A DNA stretch of 64,000 nt from Oscillospiraceae bacterium (GCA_015067765.1 SVLV01000002.1:1-64000); one strand, 5' to 3'. Positions 25,090 to 33,728 are shown, counted from the first letter of the stretch. The notes: a model not told the origin generated them from the letters alone. Program-made: numbers and translations.

Positions 25090-27695
25090 GTTTTACATAT
25101 CCGAAGGGAACGCACCGGGTACTGTGCGATCTGAATTTTACGGTGTCCCGCGGGGAGTTTCTTCTCCTGTGCGGGCCCTCCGGCTGCGGAAAATCCACCC
25201 TGCTGCGGCATTTGAAGACCTGTCTTGCGCCCCATGGTACTATGGAGGGGCAGGTGTTCTTTGAAGGAACGGTACTGGGTGAGGTATCCCAAAAGGATCA
25301 GGCGCAGAAAATCGGCTTTGTGCTGCAATCCCCGGAGAATCAGGTGGTCACCGATCAGGTGTGGCACGAGCTTGCTTTTGGATTGGAGAGCCTGGGCTAC
25401 GACACGCCCACCATCCGTCGCCGTGTGGCGGAGATTGCCGCCTTCTTTGGCATTGAAGGTTGGTTCCACCGGGAGATCAGCCAGCTGTCCGGTGGACAGA
25501 AACAGACGCTGGCCTTGGCTGCCATCATGGCGATGCAGCCCAGTGTATTGGTGCTGGACGAGCCTACGTCTCAGCTGGATCCCATTGCGGCCTCGGAATT
25601 TTTGGCACTGCTGGGGAAGATCAACCGGGAACTGGGTACCACCATTATTTTGACAGAGCACCGGTTGGAAGAGGTGTTCCCCTTCGCCACCCGTATTATC
25701 GTTTTGCAGGAGGGGCAGATCCTCTGTGATGACACACCGGAGCAGGTGGGCCACCGTCTGCGGGAGCGGGGGAATCAGATGTTCTTGGCCATGCCCACTG
25801 CCATGCGTGTTTGGGCGGCTTTAGACACAAAACTGGATTGTCCCACTACAGTGCGCGACGGCAGCAACTTCCTGACAGCGTGGGCACAGGAACATCCTCT
25901 GCATCCCCTTCCGGAAGAGGTGCTGCCGGTCGAGAAGGGTGAGCCTGCGGTCACAGTGAAAGAGGCTTGGTTCCGCTACGAGAAAGATGCTCCAGACATT
26001 GTAAAGGGATTAAACCTTACAGTGATGCGGGGGGAATTCTTTGCTTTGCTTGGTGGCAACGGTGCCGGAAAGACCACCGCATTGAAGCTGGTGGCCGGGA
26101 TTCAAAAGCCCTATCGGGGACAGGTGAAGCTGACGGGAAAGCTGGGTTACCTGCCTCAGAATCCACAGATGCTTTTTGTCAGAAAGACGATCCGGGAGGA
26201 TCTGTATGAGGTGTTTCAAGGAAGTGAGATGCCGCAGGAGCGGCAGGAACGGAAGATCGCCCGGGTAGTGCATCTGTGCGGTTTGGAGGAGATCCTGGAT
26301 CACCATCCCTATGATGTGTCCGGCGGCGAGCAGCAGCGGGCCGCGCTGGCAAAAGTGTTGCTGACAGAGCCGGAGATCCTGCTGTTGGATGAGCCCACGA
26401 AGGGCTTTGATGCGCAGTTTAAAGTGACCTTTGCTGCCATCCTGAAGAGATTGACGGCGCAGGGGGTCACCATTCTGATGGTGAGCCACGATGTTGCCTT
26501 CTGCGCCCGGTATGCGCATCGCTGCGGACTGTTTTTTGACGGCAATGTTGTTGCGCAGGGCAGACCCCGCACCTTCTTTTCCGGCAACAGTTTTTATACC
26601 ACGCCGGCCAACCGGATGGCGCGGCATCTGTTACCGGAGGCCGTGACGGTGGAGGATGTGATCGTCGCCTGTGGCGGATCGGTGGAGCAGGAAGAACTGC
26701 CGGAACAGGATGAGGATCCCCTGCCTCCGCCGCCGGAGCAGGAGGGTGCACAGGGAAAAACGCTTTCTTTGTGGCGCAAAATCGTTGCAGGACTCTCGGT
26801 TTTGGCGGCTTTGGGGATCTTTGTTTACTCCACATGGTTTACCGATCAGGCCGGGTTTGTGGAGGGCGGCATCGTAACCGCAGAGGGAAAGGTGCAGCTG
26901 GGACTGTATGTGCTGCTGACCGTGGCCTGTGTGCTCTTTTTGCTGGTGACCCACCGCCGTGGAACGGCCATGGAGTCGTTGCCGGTCGCCAAGGGAAAGC
27001 TTACCAAACGCACAGGAGTCGCGGCGGCACTGCTTCTTTTGTGTGTGCCGCTGACTATTCTGGCCGGCGTGTACTGGCTGGACGGAAAGCATTATAATAT
27101 GATTGCACTTTTGGTGCTGTTGGAATGTATGATCCCCTTTTTGCTGGTATTTGAGGGGAGGAGACCTCAGGCAAGAGAACTGGTGATCATTGCCGTGCTG
27201 TGTGCCATCGGTGTGGCAGGACGAGGCCTGTTATTCATGCTGCCGCAGATCAAGCCGGTAACGGCACTGACCATTATTTCCGGCATTGCCTTCGGTGGTG
27301 AGACCGGTTTTTTGGTGGGCGCCGTGACCATGCTGACCTCCAATATGCTGTTTTCCCAAGGCCCGTGGACGCCCTGGCAGATGTTCAGTATGGGCATCAT
27401 CGGCTTTGTGGCCGGCATCCTGTTCCGGAAGGGAAGGTTGCGTTGCAATGCCGGGACACTGGGTGTATTTGGGTGCTGTATAGTGATTATACTTTACGGA
27501 GGGATCATGAACTTTTCTTCGGCGATCACCTGGAATGCCCAGAATCTGACGCCGGAGATCCTGCTGGCCTACTACATGTCGGGCCTTCCCATGGACCTGG
27601 TTCATGCCGTATCTACCTCCGTCTTTTTGATTTTGGCTGCCCGGCCCATGCTGGAGAAGCTGGAGCGGGTAAAACAGAAATACGGACTGGTGTAA
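25062..27695 (+). CDS. Fused ECF transporter: two ATPase domains plus a membrane S component
   Basis: The 877-residue protein contains three units. ATPase 1 has Walker A GPSGCGKST (about 37-45), signature LSGGQKQ and Walker B VLVLDEPT. ATPase 2 has Walker A GGNGAGKTT (about 331-339), signature VSGGEQQ and ILLLDEPTKGFD. After an acidic Pro/Glu linker near residue 550 comes a membrane region of roughly nine segments; its last part (from about 705) resembles an S component, with FGGETGFLVGAVTM. EcfA1 and EcfA2 are normally separate, and the S component is normally its own protein. Here one chain holds everything except EcfT. The ATG at 25062 has GGAGGAA upstream and overlaps ecfT. Confidence 0.87.
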   Translation: MESYRFQHVSFTYPKGTHRVLCDLNFTVSRGEFLLLCGPSGCGKSTLLRHLKTCLAPHGTMEGQVFFEGTVLGEVSQKDQAQKIGFVLQSPENQVVTDQVWHELAFGLESLGYDTPTIRRRVAEIAAFFGIEGWFHREISQLSGGQKQTLALAAIMAMQPSVLVLDEPTSQLDPIAASEFLALLGKINRELGTTIILTEHRLEEVFPFATRIIVLQEGQILCDDTPEQVGHRLRERGNQMFLAMPTAMRVWAALDTKLDCPTTVRDGSNFLTAWAQEHPLHPLPEEVLPVEKGEPAVTVKEAWFRYEKDAPDIVKGLNLTVMRGEFFALLGGNGAGKTTALKLVAGIQKPYRGQVKLTGKLGYLPQNPQMLFVRKTIREDLYEVFQGSEMPQERQERKIARVVHLCGLEEILDHHPYDVSGGEQQRAALAKVLLTEPEILLLDEPTKGFDAQFKVTFAAILKRLTAQGVTILMVSHDVAFCARYAHRCGLFFDGNVVAQGRPRTFFSGNSFYTTPANRMARHLLPEAVTVEDVIVACGGSVEQEELPEQDEDPLPPPPEQEGAQGKTLSLWRKIVAGLSVLAALGIFVYSTWFTDQAGFVEGGIVTAEGKVQLGLYVLLTVACVLFLLVTHRRGTAMESLPVAKGKLTKRTGVAAALLLLCVPLTILAGVYWLDGKHYNMIALLVLLECMIPFLLVFEGRRPQARELVIIAVLCAIGVAGRGLLFMLPQIKPVTALTIISGIAFGGETGFLVGAVTMLTSNMLFSQGPWTPWQMFSMGIIGFVAGILFRKGRLRCNAGTLGVFGCCIVIILYGGIMNFSSAITWNAQNLTPEILLAYYMSGLPMDLVHAVSTSVFLILAARPMLEKLERVKQKYGLV

Positions 27696-27707
27696 CAGAG
27701 AAGAAAA

Positions 27708-27750
27708 AACAAAACAGATGCCGAGCTAAGCGGCATCTGTTTTGTTTTTG
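27708..27750 (+). terminator. Terminator of the cobalamin-controlled ECF operon
   Basis: A 13-bp stem (aaaacagatgccg / cggcatctgtttt) with a 7-nt loop and GTTTTTG tail. Confidence 0.9.
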
Positions 27751-27798
27751 CTTCTTGAATCAGGAGGAGAATTGGCGTATATTACGACAAACTTGTTG

Positions 27799-27827
27799 TT
27801 CCCATCAGGGAAAAACTTTGGTATACT
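27799..27827 (+). promoter_or_regulatory. Promoter of the kinase-DUF3842-ECF S operon
   Basis: TTCCCA, 17 bp, TATACT, 33 nt before the start codon. Confidence 0.6.
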
Positions 27828-27860
27828 GTAACTGAATTCTAATCAGGCGGGATCGATCGT

Positions 27861-28937
27861 ATGAAAAAGACAGAACTCATGAATTGGGAGGACTTCCTGC
27901 CCGCCTACTGTGCGGCCCACCCGGAATTGACCTTACAGGATATCGAAAAACTGCTGTACCAGGGCACCTTCGGTGGCCGGCACCTCATGCTGCAATGTCA
28001 ACGCGTGGAGGCCGGGATCCGGGAGGAACTTCAGGAACTGCAGGATACGGAACTGCTGCAGCCCCTGCCGGGAGCATATGCGCGCGTCCATTTGGGATAC
28101 CTGCAGCAAACGGGGTTATCCCCGGCTGCGCTGGCAAAGCTGTTCTGCCGTTCCGCCCAGCGGACAGATGGGAGCATCCAGGAACTGGAGCAGCAGCTGG
28201 ATACTGTTCTTGCACTTTGCCGGGAGGGGAAGATCCCGTTTTCGACAGAGGAGGCACAGAAACAGTTTGCCCAATGGAAAGAGGCTGGTTATCCCGCCCG
28301 GCGGCATTCGGCGGCATATCGGGAGGCGTATCATCCGGCCTATCGGGTCCTTGCAAAAGAATATGTAAGGTTGTTGCCCCTGCTTGCCGAACTGGAGAAC
28401 TGTATGCAGCAGAAGCGCTGTGTCCTGTTGGCCATTGAAGGATGTGCCGGCAGCGGAAAGAGCAGCCTGGCAGCTCTGCTGCAGGAGCTTTACGGCGGCG
28501 AGATCGTTCCTGTGGACGACTTCTTTCTTCGGCCGGAGCAGCGTACGCCGGAGCGCTATGCGCAGCCCGGCGGGAATATGGACCGGGAGCGGTTGGAGGC
28601 GGAAGTGCTTATGCCGCTGCTGAGCGGTCAGGAGGAGATCTGCTATCGGCCCTTTGACTGCCACACCATGTCTCTGCGAAATCCGGTGCACCTGCGGCGG
28701 GCACATCTGATTATCGTGGAGGGCTCCTACAGTATGCATCCGCAGCTGGAGCGATATTATGATCTGTCTGTGTTTTTGCAGGTGTCCCCGGAAGAACAGT
28801 ATGCACGCATCCTGCGGCGGGACGGGGAAGAGTGGGCGAAGATTTTTCAGGATCGCTGGATCCCTCTGGAGAATGTATATTTCGCGGAAACCAGGGCGGC
28901 TGAGCGCTGCCGATTCCTTGTGGAGGAGAGCGTATGA
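27861..28937 (+). CDS. Uridine-kinase-like P-loop NTPase with a long N-terminal domain
   Basis: The 358-residue protein has two parts. The first 180 residues are mostly helical, with YQGTFGGRHLM near residue 33, and I do not recognise them. The rest is a small-molecule kinase: Walker A EGCAGSGKSS near 194, then VPVDDFFLRPEQR and LIIVEGSYSMHP, features shared with uridine and pantothenate kinases. It likely phosphorylates a nucleoside or vitamin-like molecule. It is first in an operon with a DUF3842 gene (4-nt ATGA overlap) and an ECF S component, so the imported compound may be its substrate; this is inference. Confidence 0.75.
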   Translation: MKKTELMNWEDFLPAYCAAHPELTLQDIEKLLYQGTFGGRHLMLQCQRVEAGIREELQELQDTELLQPLPGAYARVHLGYLQQTGLSPAALAKLFCRSAQRTDGSIQELEQQLDTVLALCREGKIPFSTEEAQKQFAQWKEAGYPARRHSAAYREAYHPAYRVLAKEYVRLLPLLAELENCMQQKRCVLLAIEGCAGSGKSSLAALLQELYGGEIVPVDDFFLRPEQRTPERYAQPGGNMDRERLEAEVLMPLLSGQEEICYRPFDCHTMSLRNPVHLRRAHLIIVEGSYSMHPQLERYYDLSVFLQVSPEEQYARILRRDGEEWAKIFQDRWIPLENVYFAETRAAERCRFLVEESV

Positions 28938-29362
28938 AGGTTGTAGTCATCGATGGGCAGGGCGGCCGGGCCGGCCAGCTGTTCATTGCAAAACTGCGGG
29001 AGAGCAACTTCTCCTGTCATATCACAGCGGTGGGGACCAATGCCATCGCTACCTCTGCCATGCTGAAGGCCGGTGCCGATGTGGGAGCGACCGGAGAAAA
29101 TCCGGTGTTGGTGGCCTGCCGGAAGGCGGATGTGATCGTCGGGCCTATCGCCATTTTGACAGCCGATGCCCTCTGCGGCGAGGTTACGCCTGCCATGGCA
29201 AAAGCTGTGGGTCAGAGTGACGCGGTGCGGCTGCTGCTGCCGGTTAACCACCGGTGCCAGAATGTGGTGGTGGGTGTGCCGGACATGAGTTTTTCCGAGG
29301 TTGCGGAAAAGGCGGTCCAATGGCTGCTGGAAAATGAGAAACAGATCGGCCAAGCCGATTGA
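28934..29362 (+). CDS. DUF3842 family protein
   Basis: The 142-residue protein starts with VVVIDGQGGRAGQ, a Gly-rich nucleotide-binding-like loop typical of DUF3842, and has GTNAIATSAMLKAGAD and GENPV motifs. The family has no known function that I can name. Its start overlaps the kinase stop (ATGA), so it is translationally coupled to it. The small Rossmann-like appearance suggests ligand or nucleotide binding. Confidence 0.8.
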   Translation: MKVVVIDGQGGRAGQLFIAKLRESNFSCHITAVGTNAIATSAMLKAGADVGATGENPVLVACRKADVIVGPIAILTADALCGEVTPAMAKAVGQSDAVRLLLPVNHRCQNVVVGVPDMSFSEVAEKAVQWLLENEKQIGQAD

Positions 29363-29443
29363 ATAAAGAGCGCATCGATAAAACGGTGCCCCAGGCACCA
29401 TACTCCCGTTCAAGACGGCAACAACATAAGGGAGTAAACAGAC

Positions 29444-30004
29444 ATGAGAAACAAGACAACGGAACCGATATCGGTACCAACTCATTCGAACACCTTGAAA
29501 TGGCTGGCAGGCGCGGCGATGTGCCTGGCACTGTGCATGGTGCTCCCATTTCTGACGGGACAGATCCCGCAGGTGGGAGGAATGCTGAGTCCCATGCACA
29601 TTCCTGTTTTGCTGGCAGGTTATCTGTGCGGTGGCTGGTGGGGGATGCTGGTGGGAGCGATTGCGCCGGTGCTGCGCTTTCTGCTCTTTGGCATGCCGCC
29701 CATATTCCCTACAGGGCTGTGCATGTGCTTCGAGTTGGCGGCTTACGGACTTTTCAGCGGTATGCTGTATCGCAAAATGCCGCGAATAACCGGCAGCATC
29801 TATCTGTCGCTGGTGCTGGCGATGCTGGGCGGCCGATTGGTGTGGGGGCTGGCTGCCGCGGTCATCTATGCCGTTGCTGGGTTGGATTTTGGCATGCAGG
29901 TGTTCCTGACAGGTGCATTTATTCAGGCTGCGCCCGGAATCGTACTGCACATTCTGCTGATTCCGCCCATCGTTATGCTGCTGCAGAGAGTCAAACTTAT
30001 TTGA
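29444..30004 (+). CDS. ECF transporter S (substrate-binding) component
   Basis: The 186-residue protein has six hydrophobic segments. It carries the S-component features LSPMHIPVLLAGYLCGGWWG and GAIAPVLRFLLFG in the first half and a C-terminal GAFIQAAPGIVLHILL. S components bind a vitamin or metal with high affinity and join a shared EcfA-EcfT module. The substrate is not clear: the window shows no vitamin riboswitch ahead of it. Kinase and DUF3842 genes precede it and a terminator follows. Confidence 0.82.
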   Translation: MRNKTTEPISVPTHSNTLKWLAGAAMCLALCMVLPFLTGQIPQVGGMLSPMHIPVLLAGYLCGGWWGMLVGAIAPVLRFLLFGMPPIFPTGLCMCFELAAYGLFSGMLYRKMPRITGSIYLSLVLAMLGGRLVWGLAAAVIYAVAGLDFGMQVFLTGAFIQAAPGIVLHILLIPPIVMLLQRVKLI

Positions 30005-30012
30005 ATGAACAG

Positions 30013-30053
30013 ACACCCGTCTCTGCGCAGAAGGAGGCGGGTGTTTGTGTTTG
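30013..30053 (+). terminator. Terminator after the ECF S-component gene
   Basis: An 11-bp stem (acacccgtctc / gaggcgggtgt, one G-T pair) followed by TTGTGTTTG. Confidence 0.8.
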
Positions 30054-30086
30054 CGTGATTTTGTCACGGAACATTTGGAGGAAAGT

Positions 30087-30095
30087 TGTTATACT
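30087..30095 (+). promoter_or_regulatory. Extended -10 promoter of the thioredoxin operon
   Basis: TGT-TATACT is an extended -10 element; no good -35 box is visible 17 bp upstream. Confidence 0.5.
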
Positions 30096-30129
30096 AAGCA
30101 TACAAAATAAACAACAGGAGGAAATACAA

Positions 30130-30435
30130 ATGACTGTTATCGATATCAATAGAAACAATTTTCAAGAGGAAGTGATCCTGTCTGAAAAGCCTGTTTTGTT
30201 GGACTTCTGGGCCCCTTGGTGTGGTCCCTGCCGTATGGTAGGTCCCATTCTGGACGAGATTGCGGCAGAACGTGAAGATGTGAAAGTGGGAAAGATCAAT
30301 GTGGACGGGGAACAAAAGCTGGCTATGCAGTTTGGTGTGCTGAGTGTTCCGACGATTGTTGTGATGAAGGATGGCAAGGTCGTGAATAAGGTAGTCGGGG
30401 CACGATCCAAGGAAGAGCTTCTGTCCATGCTGTAA
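30130..30435 (+). CDS. trxA: Thioredoxin
   Basis: The 101-residue protein is a complete thioredoxin with the WAPWCGPCR active site near residue 28 and the cis-Pro in SVPTIVV. It reduces protein disulfides in the cytoplasm. A long open frame upstream in the same phase is not part of it: the ATG at 30130 has AGGAGG at the right distance and the family length fits exactly. It heads an operon with a rhodanese and a CoA-disulfide-reductase-like enzyme, pointing to thiol and persulfide metabolism. Confidence 0.95.
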   Translation: MTVIDINRNNFQEEVILSEKPVLLDFWAPWCGPCRMVGPILDEIAAEREDVKVGKINVDGEQKLAMQFGVLSVPTIVVMKDGKVVNKVVGARSKEELLSML

Positions 30436-30451
30436 GCGGGGAGGTAGGAGA

Positions 30452-30772
30452 ATGGGTATTTTGGATTTTTTCCGCGGCCCGGATATCAATGAGGGCGTGA
30501 CGGAGTATGCGGCAACGCCCGGTGCGGTGCTTCTGGATGTCCGCACTGTGGCTGAGTATGAAAAAGGAGCGATTCCCGGTAGTCGAAATCTTCCGCTGGA
30601 TCGTCTTGGCAAGGTGGTAGAGGTAGTAAAGGATAGAGATACGCCTGTTTTTGTCTACTGTCTCAGCGGTGCCCGCAGCCAGCAGGCGACAGCCTATCTG
30701 GAAAGCTTGGGATATACCCGCGTGAAAAACATTGGCGGTATTTCCCGGTATCGCGGAAAGGTGGGAGAATAG
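30452..30772 (+). CDS. Single-domain rhodanese (sulfurtransferase)
   Basis: The 106-residue protein holds one rhodanese domain. The start of the domain (LLDVRTVAEYEKGAIPG) and the active-site loop YCLSGARS, with Cys near residue 71, are intact. Rhodaneses move sulfane sulfur between thiols as a Cys persulfide. It lies 16 nt after trxA and ends one nucleotide before the start of the flavoprotein gene, so the three are one transcription unit. Confidence 0.9.
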   Translation: MGILDFFRGPDINEGVTEYAATPGAVLLDVRTVAEYEKGAIPGSRNLPLDRLGKVVEVVKDRDTPVFVYCLSGARSQQATAYLESLGYTRVKNIGGISRYRGKVGE

Positions 30773-30773
30773 G

Positions 30774-32465
30774 ATGAAGGTAGTCATTGTTGGCGGCGTG
30801 GCCGGTGGTGCTACGGCGGCAGCCCGGATCCGCAGGTTGGATGAACAGGCAGAGATCGTGGTATTTGAGCGGTCCGGCTATATCTCCTATGCCAACTGCG
30901 GCTTGCCCTACTATATTGGCGGAGCGATCCAGAATCCGGCTGCCCTTACCTTGCAGACACCGGAGAGCTTCGATGCCCGTTTCCGCGTGGATATGCGGGT
31001 GCACCATGAGGTGACGGCGATCCATCCGGATCGGAAATGTGTCTCCGTGACCAATCTGGAGACTGGGGAACAGTGGGAGGAAAGCTACGATAAGCTGCTG
31101 CTGGCACCCGGCGCAAAGCCTGCCCAGCCGAAGGTGCCCGGTGTTGGATTGGCGCGTGTGTTTTCCCTGCGAACTGTGGAGGATACCTTCCGCATCAAGG
31201 AATATGTAGAAAGGAAACATCCCGCTTCGGTAGTGTTGGCCGGGGGTGGTTTTATCAGCCTGGAAATGGCGGAGAACCTGCGGAAGCTGGGGCTGGATGT
31301 GACCATTGTGCAGAGACCCAGACAGCTGATGAATCCTTTCGATGCTGATATGGCTGCGCTGATTCATGCTGAGGTGCGCCGTCATGGCGTGAAGCTGATG
31401 CTGGGACACACGGTGGAAGGTTTTGTGGAGCGGGATGATGGGATCGATGTGTTGTTGAAGGATGCGCCGCGGCTCCACACAGATATGGTGGTGCTGGCCA
31501 TTGGCGTTACCCCGGAAAGTGACCTGGCGAAATCAGCGGGATTGGCTCTGGGTGTGAAGGGGAGTATCGCAGTAAATGACCGGATGGAGACATCTGTCCC
31601 CGATATTTATGCCGTGGGTGATGCGGTGCAGGTGAAACACTTTGTATCCGGCACCGATGTGGTGATCCCGCTGGCCGGACCCGCCAATAAACAGGGGCGT
31701 ATTGCGGCGGATAATATCTGCGGCGGAAACAGCCGCTATCAGGGTAGCCAGGGCAGCTCGATACTGCAGGTGTTTTCTATGACGGCGGCCGCCACCGGAC
31801 TCAATGAGGCAGCTGCCAGACAGGCAGGACTCCAGGTGGACAAGGTGATCCTTTCCCCCATGAGCCACGCCGGCTACTATCCCGGCGGAAAGACGATGAC
31901 CATGAAGGTTGTATTCGAAAAGGAAACCTTCCGTCTTCTGGGTGCACAGATTGTCGGGTATGACGGTGTGGATAAGCGCATTGATGTGTTGGCCACGGCG
32001 ATCCGCTGCGGTATGTCCGCTGTGGCGCTGAAGGATCTGGATTTGGCCTATGCGCCGCCCTATTCCTCCGCCAAGGATCCGGTAAATATGGCCGGATTTA
32101 TGGTAGAGAACATTCAGCGAGGTGTGGTGAAACAGTGGTATCTGGAGGAAGCCGACACGCTGCCACAGGATGGCAGTGTAACCCTGTTGGATACCCGTAC
32201 GGAGGCGGAATATGCCATGGGGCATGTGGAAGGCTTTGTGAATATTCCCGTGGATGCACTGCGGGAGCGGCTGCAGGAGCTGGAGAGAGGGAAGCCGGTC
32301 TATGTGATTTGCCAAAGTGGTTTGCGCAGCTACATTGCAGCCCGGATCCTGATGGGCAATGGGTTTGACTGCTATAACTTTGCCGGAGGATTCCGATTCT
32401 ATGATGCGGTAAAGAATGAACAGAAACTGATTGAGCAGGCAACTGCCTGCGGAATGGACGCATAA
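30774..32465 (+). CDS. CoA-disulfide reductase-type FAD/NAD(P) oxidoreductase with C-terminal rhodanese domain
   Basis: The 563-residue protein starts with an FAD-binding loop (VVIVGGVAGGATAAARIRR). The single redox Cys follows in ISYANCGLPYYIGG near residue 43, as in CoA-disulfide and CoA-persulfide reductases. A second dinucleotide-binding fold lies near residue 155 (VVLAGGGFISLEMAENL) and the FAD-site motif IYAVGDAVQV near 280. A rhodanese domain ends the protein, with active Cys in VICQSGLRSY. Such fusions reduce CoA persulfides and polysulfides with NADH. Thioredoxin and a separate rhodanese in the same operon complete a sulfane-sulfur handling set. Confidence 0.9.
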   Translation: MKVVIVGGVAGGATAAARIRRLDEQAEIVVFERSGYISYANCGLPYYIGGAIQNPAALTLQTPESFDARFRVDMRVHHEVTAIHPDRKCVSVTNLETGEQWEESYDKLLLAPGAKPAQPKVPGVGLARVFSLRTVEDTFRIKEYVERKHPASVVLAGGGFISLEMAENLRKLGLDVTIVQRPRQLMNPFDADMAALIHAEVRRHGVKLMLGHTVEGFVERDDGIDVLLKDAPRLHTDMVVLAIGVTPESDLAKSAGLALGVKGSIAVNDRMETSVPDIYAVGDAVQVKHFVSGTDVVIPLAGPANKQGRIAADNICGGNSRYQGSQGSSILQVFSMTAAATGLNEAAARQAGLQVDKVILSPMSHAGYYPGGKTMTMKVVFEKETFRLLGAQIVGYDGVDKRIDVLATAIRCGMSAVALKDLDLAYAPPYSSAKDPVNMAGFMVENIQRGVVKQWYLEEADTLPQDGSVTLLDTRTEAEYAMGHVEGFVNIPVDALRERLQELERGKPVYVICQSGLRSYIAARILMGNGFDCYNFAGGFRFYDAVKNEQKLIEQATACGMDA

Positions 32466-32467
32466 GA

Positions 32468-32506
32468 GAAAGCCCATCGCACGGCATGTGCGATGGGCTT
32501 TTGTAT
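32468..32506. terminator. Bidirectional terminator, sulfur operon / Crp-Fnr gene
   Basis: A 13-bp stem (aagcccatcgcac / gtgcgatgggctt) with GGCAT loop between convergent genes. Confidence 0.88.
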
Positions 32507-33165
32507 TAAGTATCCTGCAGAGCATTCAGCTGATCCCGGTCGATCAGAATTACCCTTCCGCGGGAGAGTTTGACCATGCCTTCGTTCTGAAAATAGCGGA
32601 GCATCCGGGTAACCACCTCCCGGGGGCTGCCCAGGTGGTTTCCGATGGCCTCGTGGGTGATCTTCAGCTGGTCAGAATTCTCAATGACAGATTCCTCCAG
32701 AAGGAATTTAGCCAGCCGCTTATCGAAGCTTTTCCACATGACCTGCTCTATCAGCCACATAACATCCGAAAATCTACTGGCCATGACCTCGTTGGTGAAG
32801 TTGGCCAGAGGGGCGGACTCCTCCATGATCTGGCGGTAGGCATCCGGCAGGATCAGCAGGAAATCGGTGTCCTTCTCCGCCTCGATGGTGATCTCAAACT
32901 GAAGTGAGCGCATGATGCAGGAGGCGGAGAGTAGGCAAATATCCCGCTCAAAGAGTCGGTAGACGGTGATCTCGCGGCCCTCGGGGGAGAGGATATATGC
33001 CCGCAGCTGACCGGATTTGATCAGAATCAGACCGGTACATTCGGTGCTGCCACTGTATAAAATTGTGCCCTTGCTGGCGCTGCGGGCGGTGGTGTGCTGC
33101 CGAAGCAATTCCTGCTGGGGATGGCTCAGTTTATTCCATACGGGAAAAAAATTCTGAATCTCCAC
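32506..33165 (-). CDS. Crp/Fnr family transcriptional regulator
   Basis: The 219-residue protein has an N-terminal cyclic-nucleotide-binding-like beta roll (GTILYSGSTECTGLILIKSG) and a C-terminal winged helix-turn-helix (THEAIGNHLGSPREVVTRMLRYF). There is no N-terminal cluster of Fnr-type cysteines; one Cys pair region (CLLSASC) near residue 78 could sense redox. The start is a GTG with AGGAGG upstream. It is convergent with the trx-rhodanese-reductase operon and may regulate it, by analogy with other Crp/Fnr proteins beside sulfur genes; no binding site was identified. Confidence 0.85.
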   Translation of the reverse strand: MEIQNFFPVWNKLSHPQQELLRQHTTARSASKGTILYSGSTECTGLILIKSGQLRAYILSPEGREITVYRLFERDICLLSASCIMRSLQFEITIEAEKDTDFLLILPDAYRQIMEESAPLANFTNEVMASRFSDVMWLIEQVMWKSFDKRLAKFLLEESVIENSDQLKITHEAIGNHLGSPREVVTRMLRYFQNEGMVKLSRGRVILIDRDQLNALQDT

Positions 33166-33188
33166 GAAGTCACCTCCTTGTCTGCATC

Positions 33189-33217
33189 AGCATAGTACGA
33201 TTTACAGCATCTGTCAA
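33189..33217 (-). promoter_or_regulatory. Promoter of the Crp/Fnr gene
   Basis: Minus strand TTGACA, 17 bp, TATGCT. A GC-rich hairpin (gggcgc / gcgccc, 33239-33258) lies just upstream and would shield it from minus-strand readthrough. Confidence 0.75.
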
Positions 33218-33372
33218 CTGGGCAGCAGATAGAATAAAGGGCGCCTGTTCCAGCGCCCCAACAACATTATGATATCAAAATTTGTGTAATCTGTCAATGA
33301 AAATATAGAAAATGGAAATTAAATTGTAGAAACAAACAAAGTGATGAGAGAAAGTTTAGGGAGTATTCCATC

Positions 33373-33401
33373 TTGTAAGATGGAAGAAAAAGCGGTATGA
33401 T
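33373..33401 (+). promoter_or_regulatory. Promoter of ncRNA copy 1
   Basis: TTGTAA, 17 bp, TATGAT. The 21 bp from 33355 to 33375 match 19 of 21 positions ahead of copy 2, so the upstream control sequence is conserved with the RNA. Confidence 0.7.
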
Positions 33402-33407
33402 AAGACC

Positions 33408-33728
33408 AACAAAAGAAGAGGTGAGTCCGATGACCTACTAAGAAGATCTCCCTGAAAAGCGAGATCAAACACAGCTGGCTTTCTGGTAAAGCTCCCGATG
33501 ATATAGATTGAAGATTCAAGTAATGGGATATTAAAGAGATCAGGAGATTGAGTGGAGGCAGAAAGTTCAGGCAGTGCAGTCTGTAGAAAGAGAGGTTAAT
33601 CAAGGATGCTAGATATCAAGAATTTTGAGGAATGACCCCCGCTTTTCGGAGAACTGAAAGGCGAGGGGTCATTCCATGTTTGGGAAACCTATGACTTGTG
33701 CTCCGGCTGGGAGCGTTTTTGTTTTTTC
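33408..33728 (+). ncRNA. Structured non-coding RNA, tandem copy 1
   Basis: No open frame is present. From the predicted start, a 6-bp hairpin with loop CCTGAAAAGC lies at +37, a conserved GGCTTTCTGGTRAARCTCCC block follows, and a 45-nt block identical to copy 2 covers 33580-33624. Next comes a long hairpin (33629-33675) whose stem differs in sequence from copy 2 while still pairing. It ends in a real terminator (33700-33727, gctcc/ggagc then GTTTTTGTTTTTT). Size and layout recall large Firmicutes RNAs such as the raiA motif or the Clostridiales-1 class; I cannot confirm which without a covariance search. Confidence 0.8.
33700..33727 (+). terminator. Terminator of ncRNA copy 1
   Basis: A short GC stem (gctcc / ggagc, 5-nt loop) followed by GTTTTTGTTTTTT. 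Confidence 0.75.

Noticed and set aside
29363-29443. Riboswitch ahead of the ECF S-component gene
   Set aside because: Only a 5-bp ggtgc/gcacc hairpin is visible; no known vitamin aptamer core was found.
29359-30129. Long frame leading in phase into thioredoxin
   Set aside because: It overlaps the S-component gene in another frame and a terminator; thioredoxin has its own start and ribosome site.
33629-33675. The 3' hairpins of the ncRNAs as their terminators
   Set aside because: No T-run follows them; clear terminators lie 20-25 nt further on in both copies, so the hairpins belong to the RNA fold.
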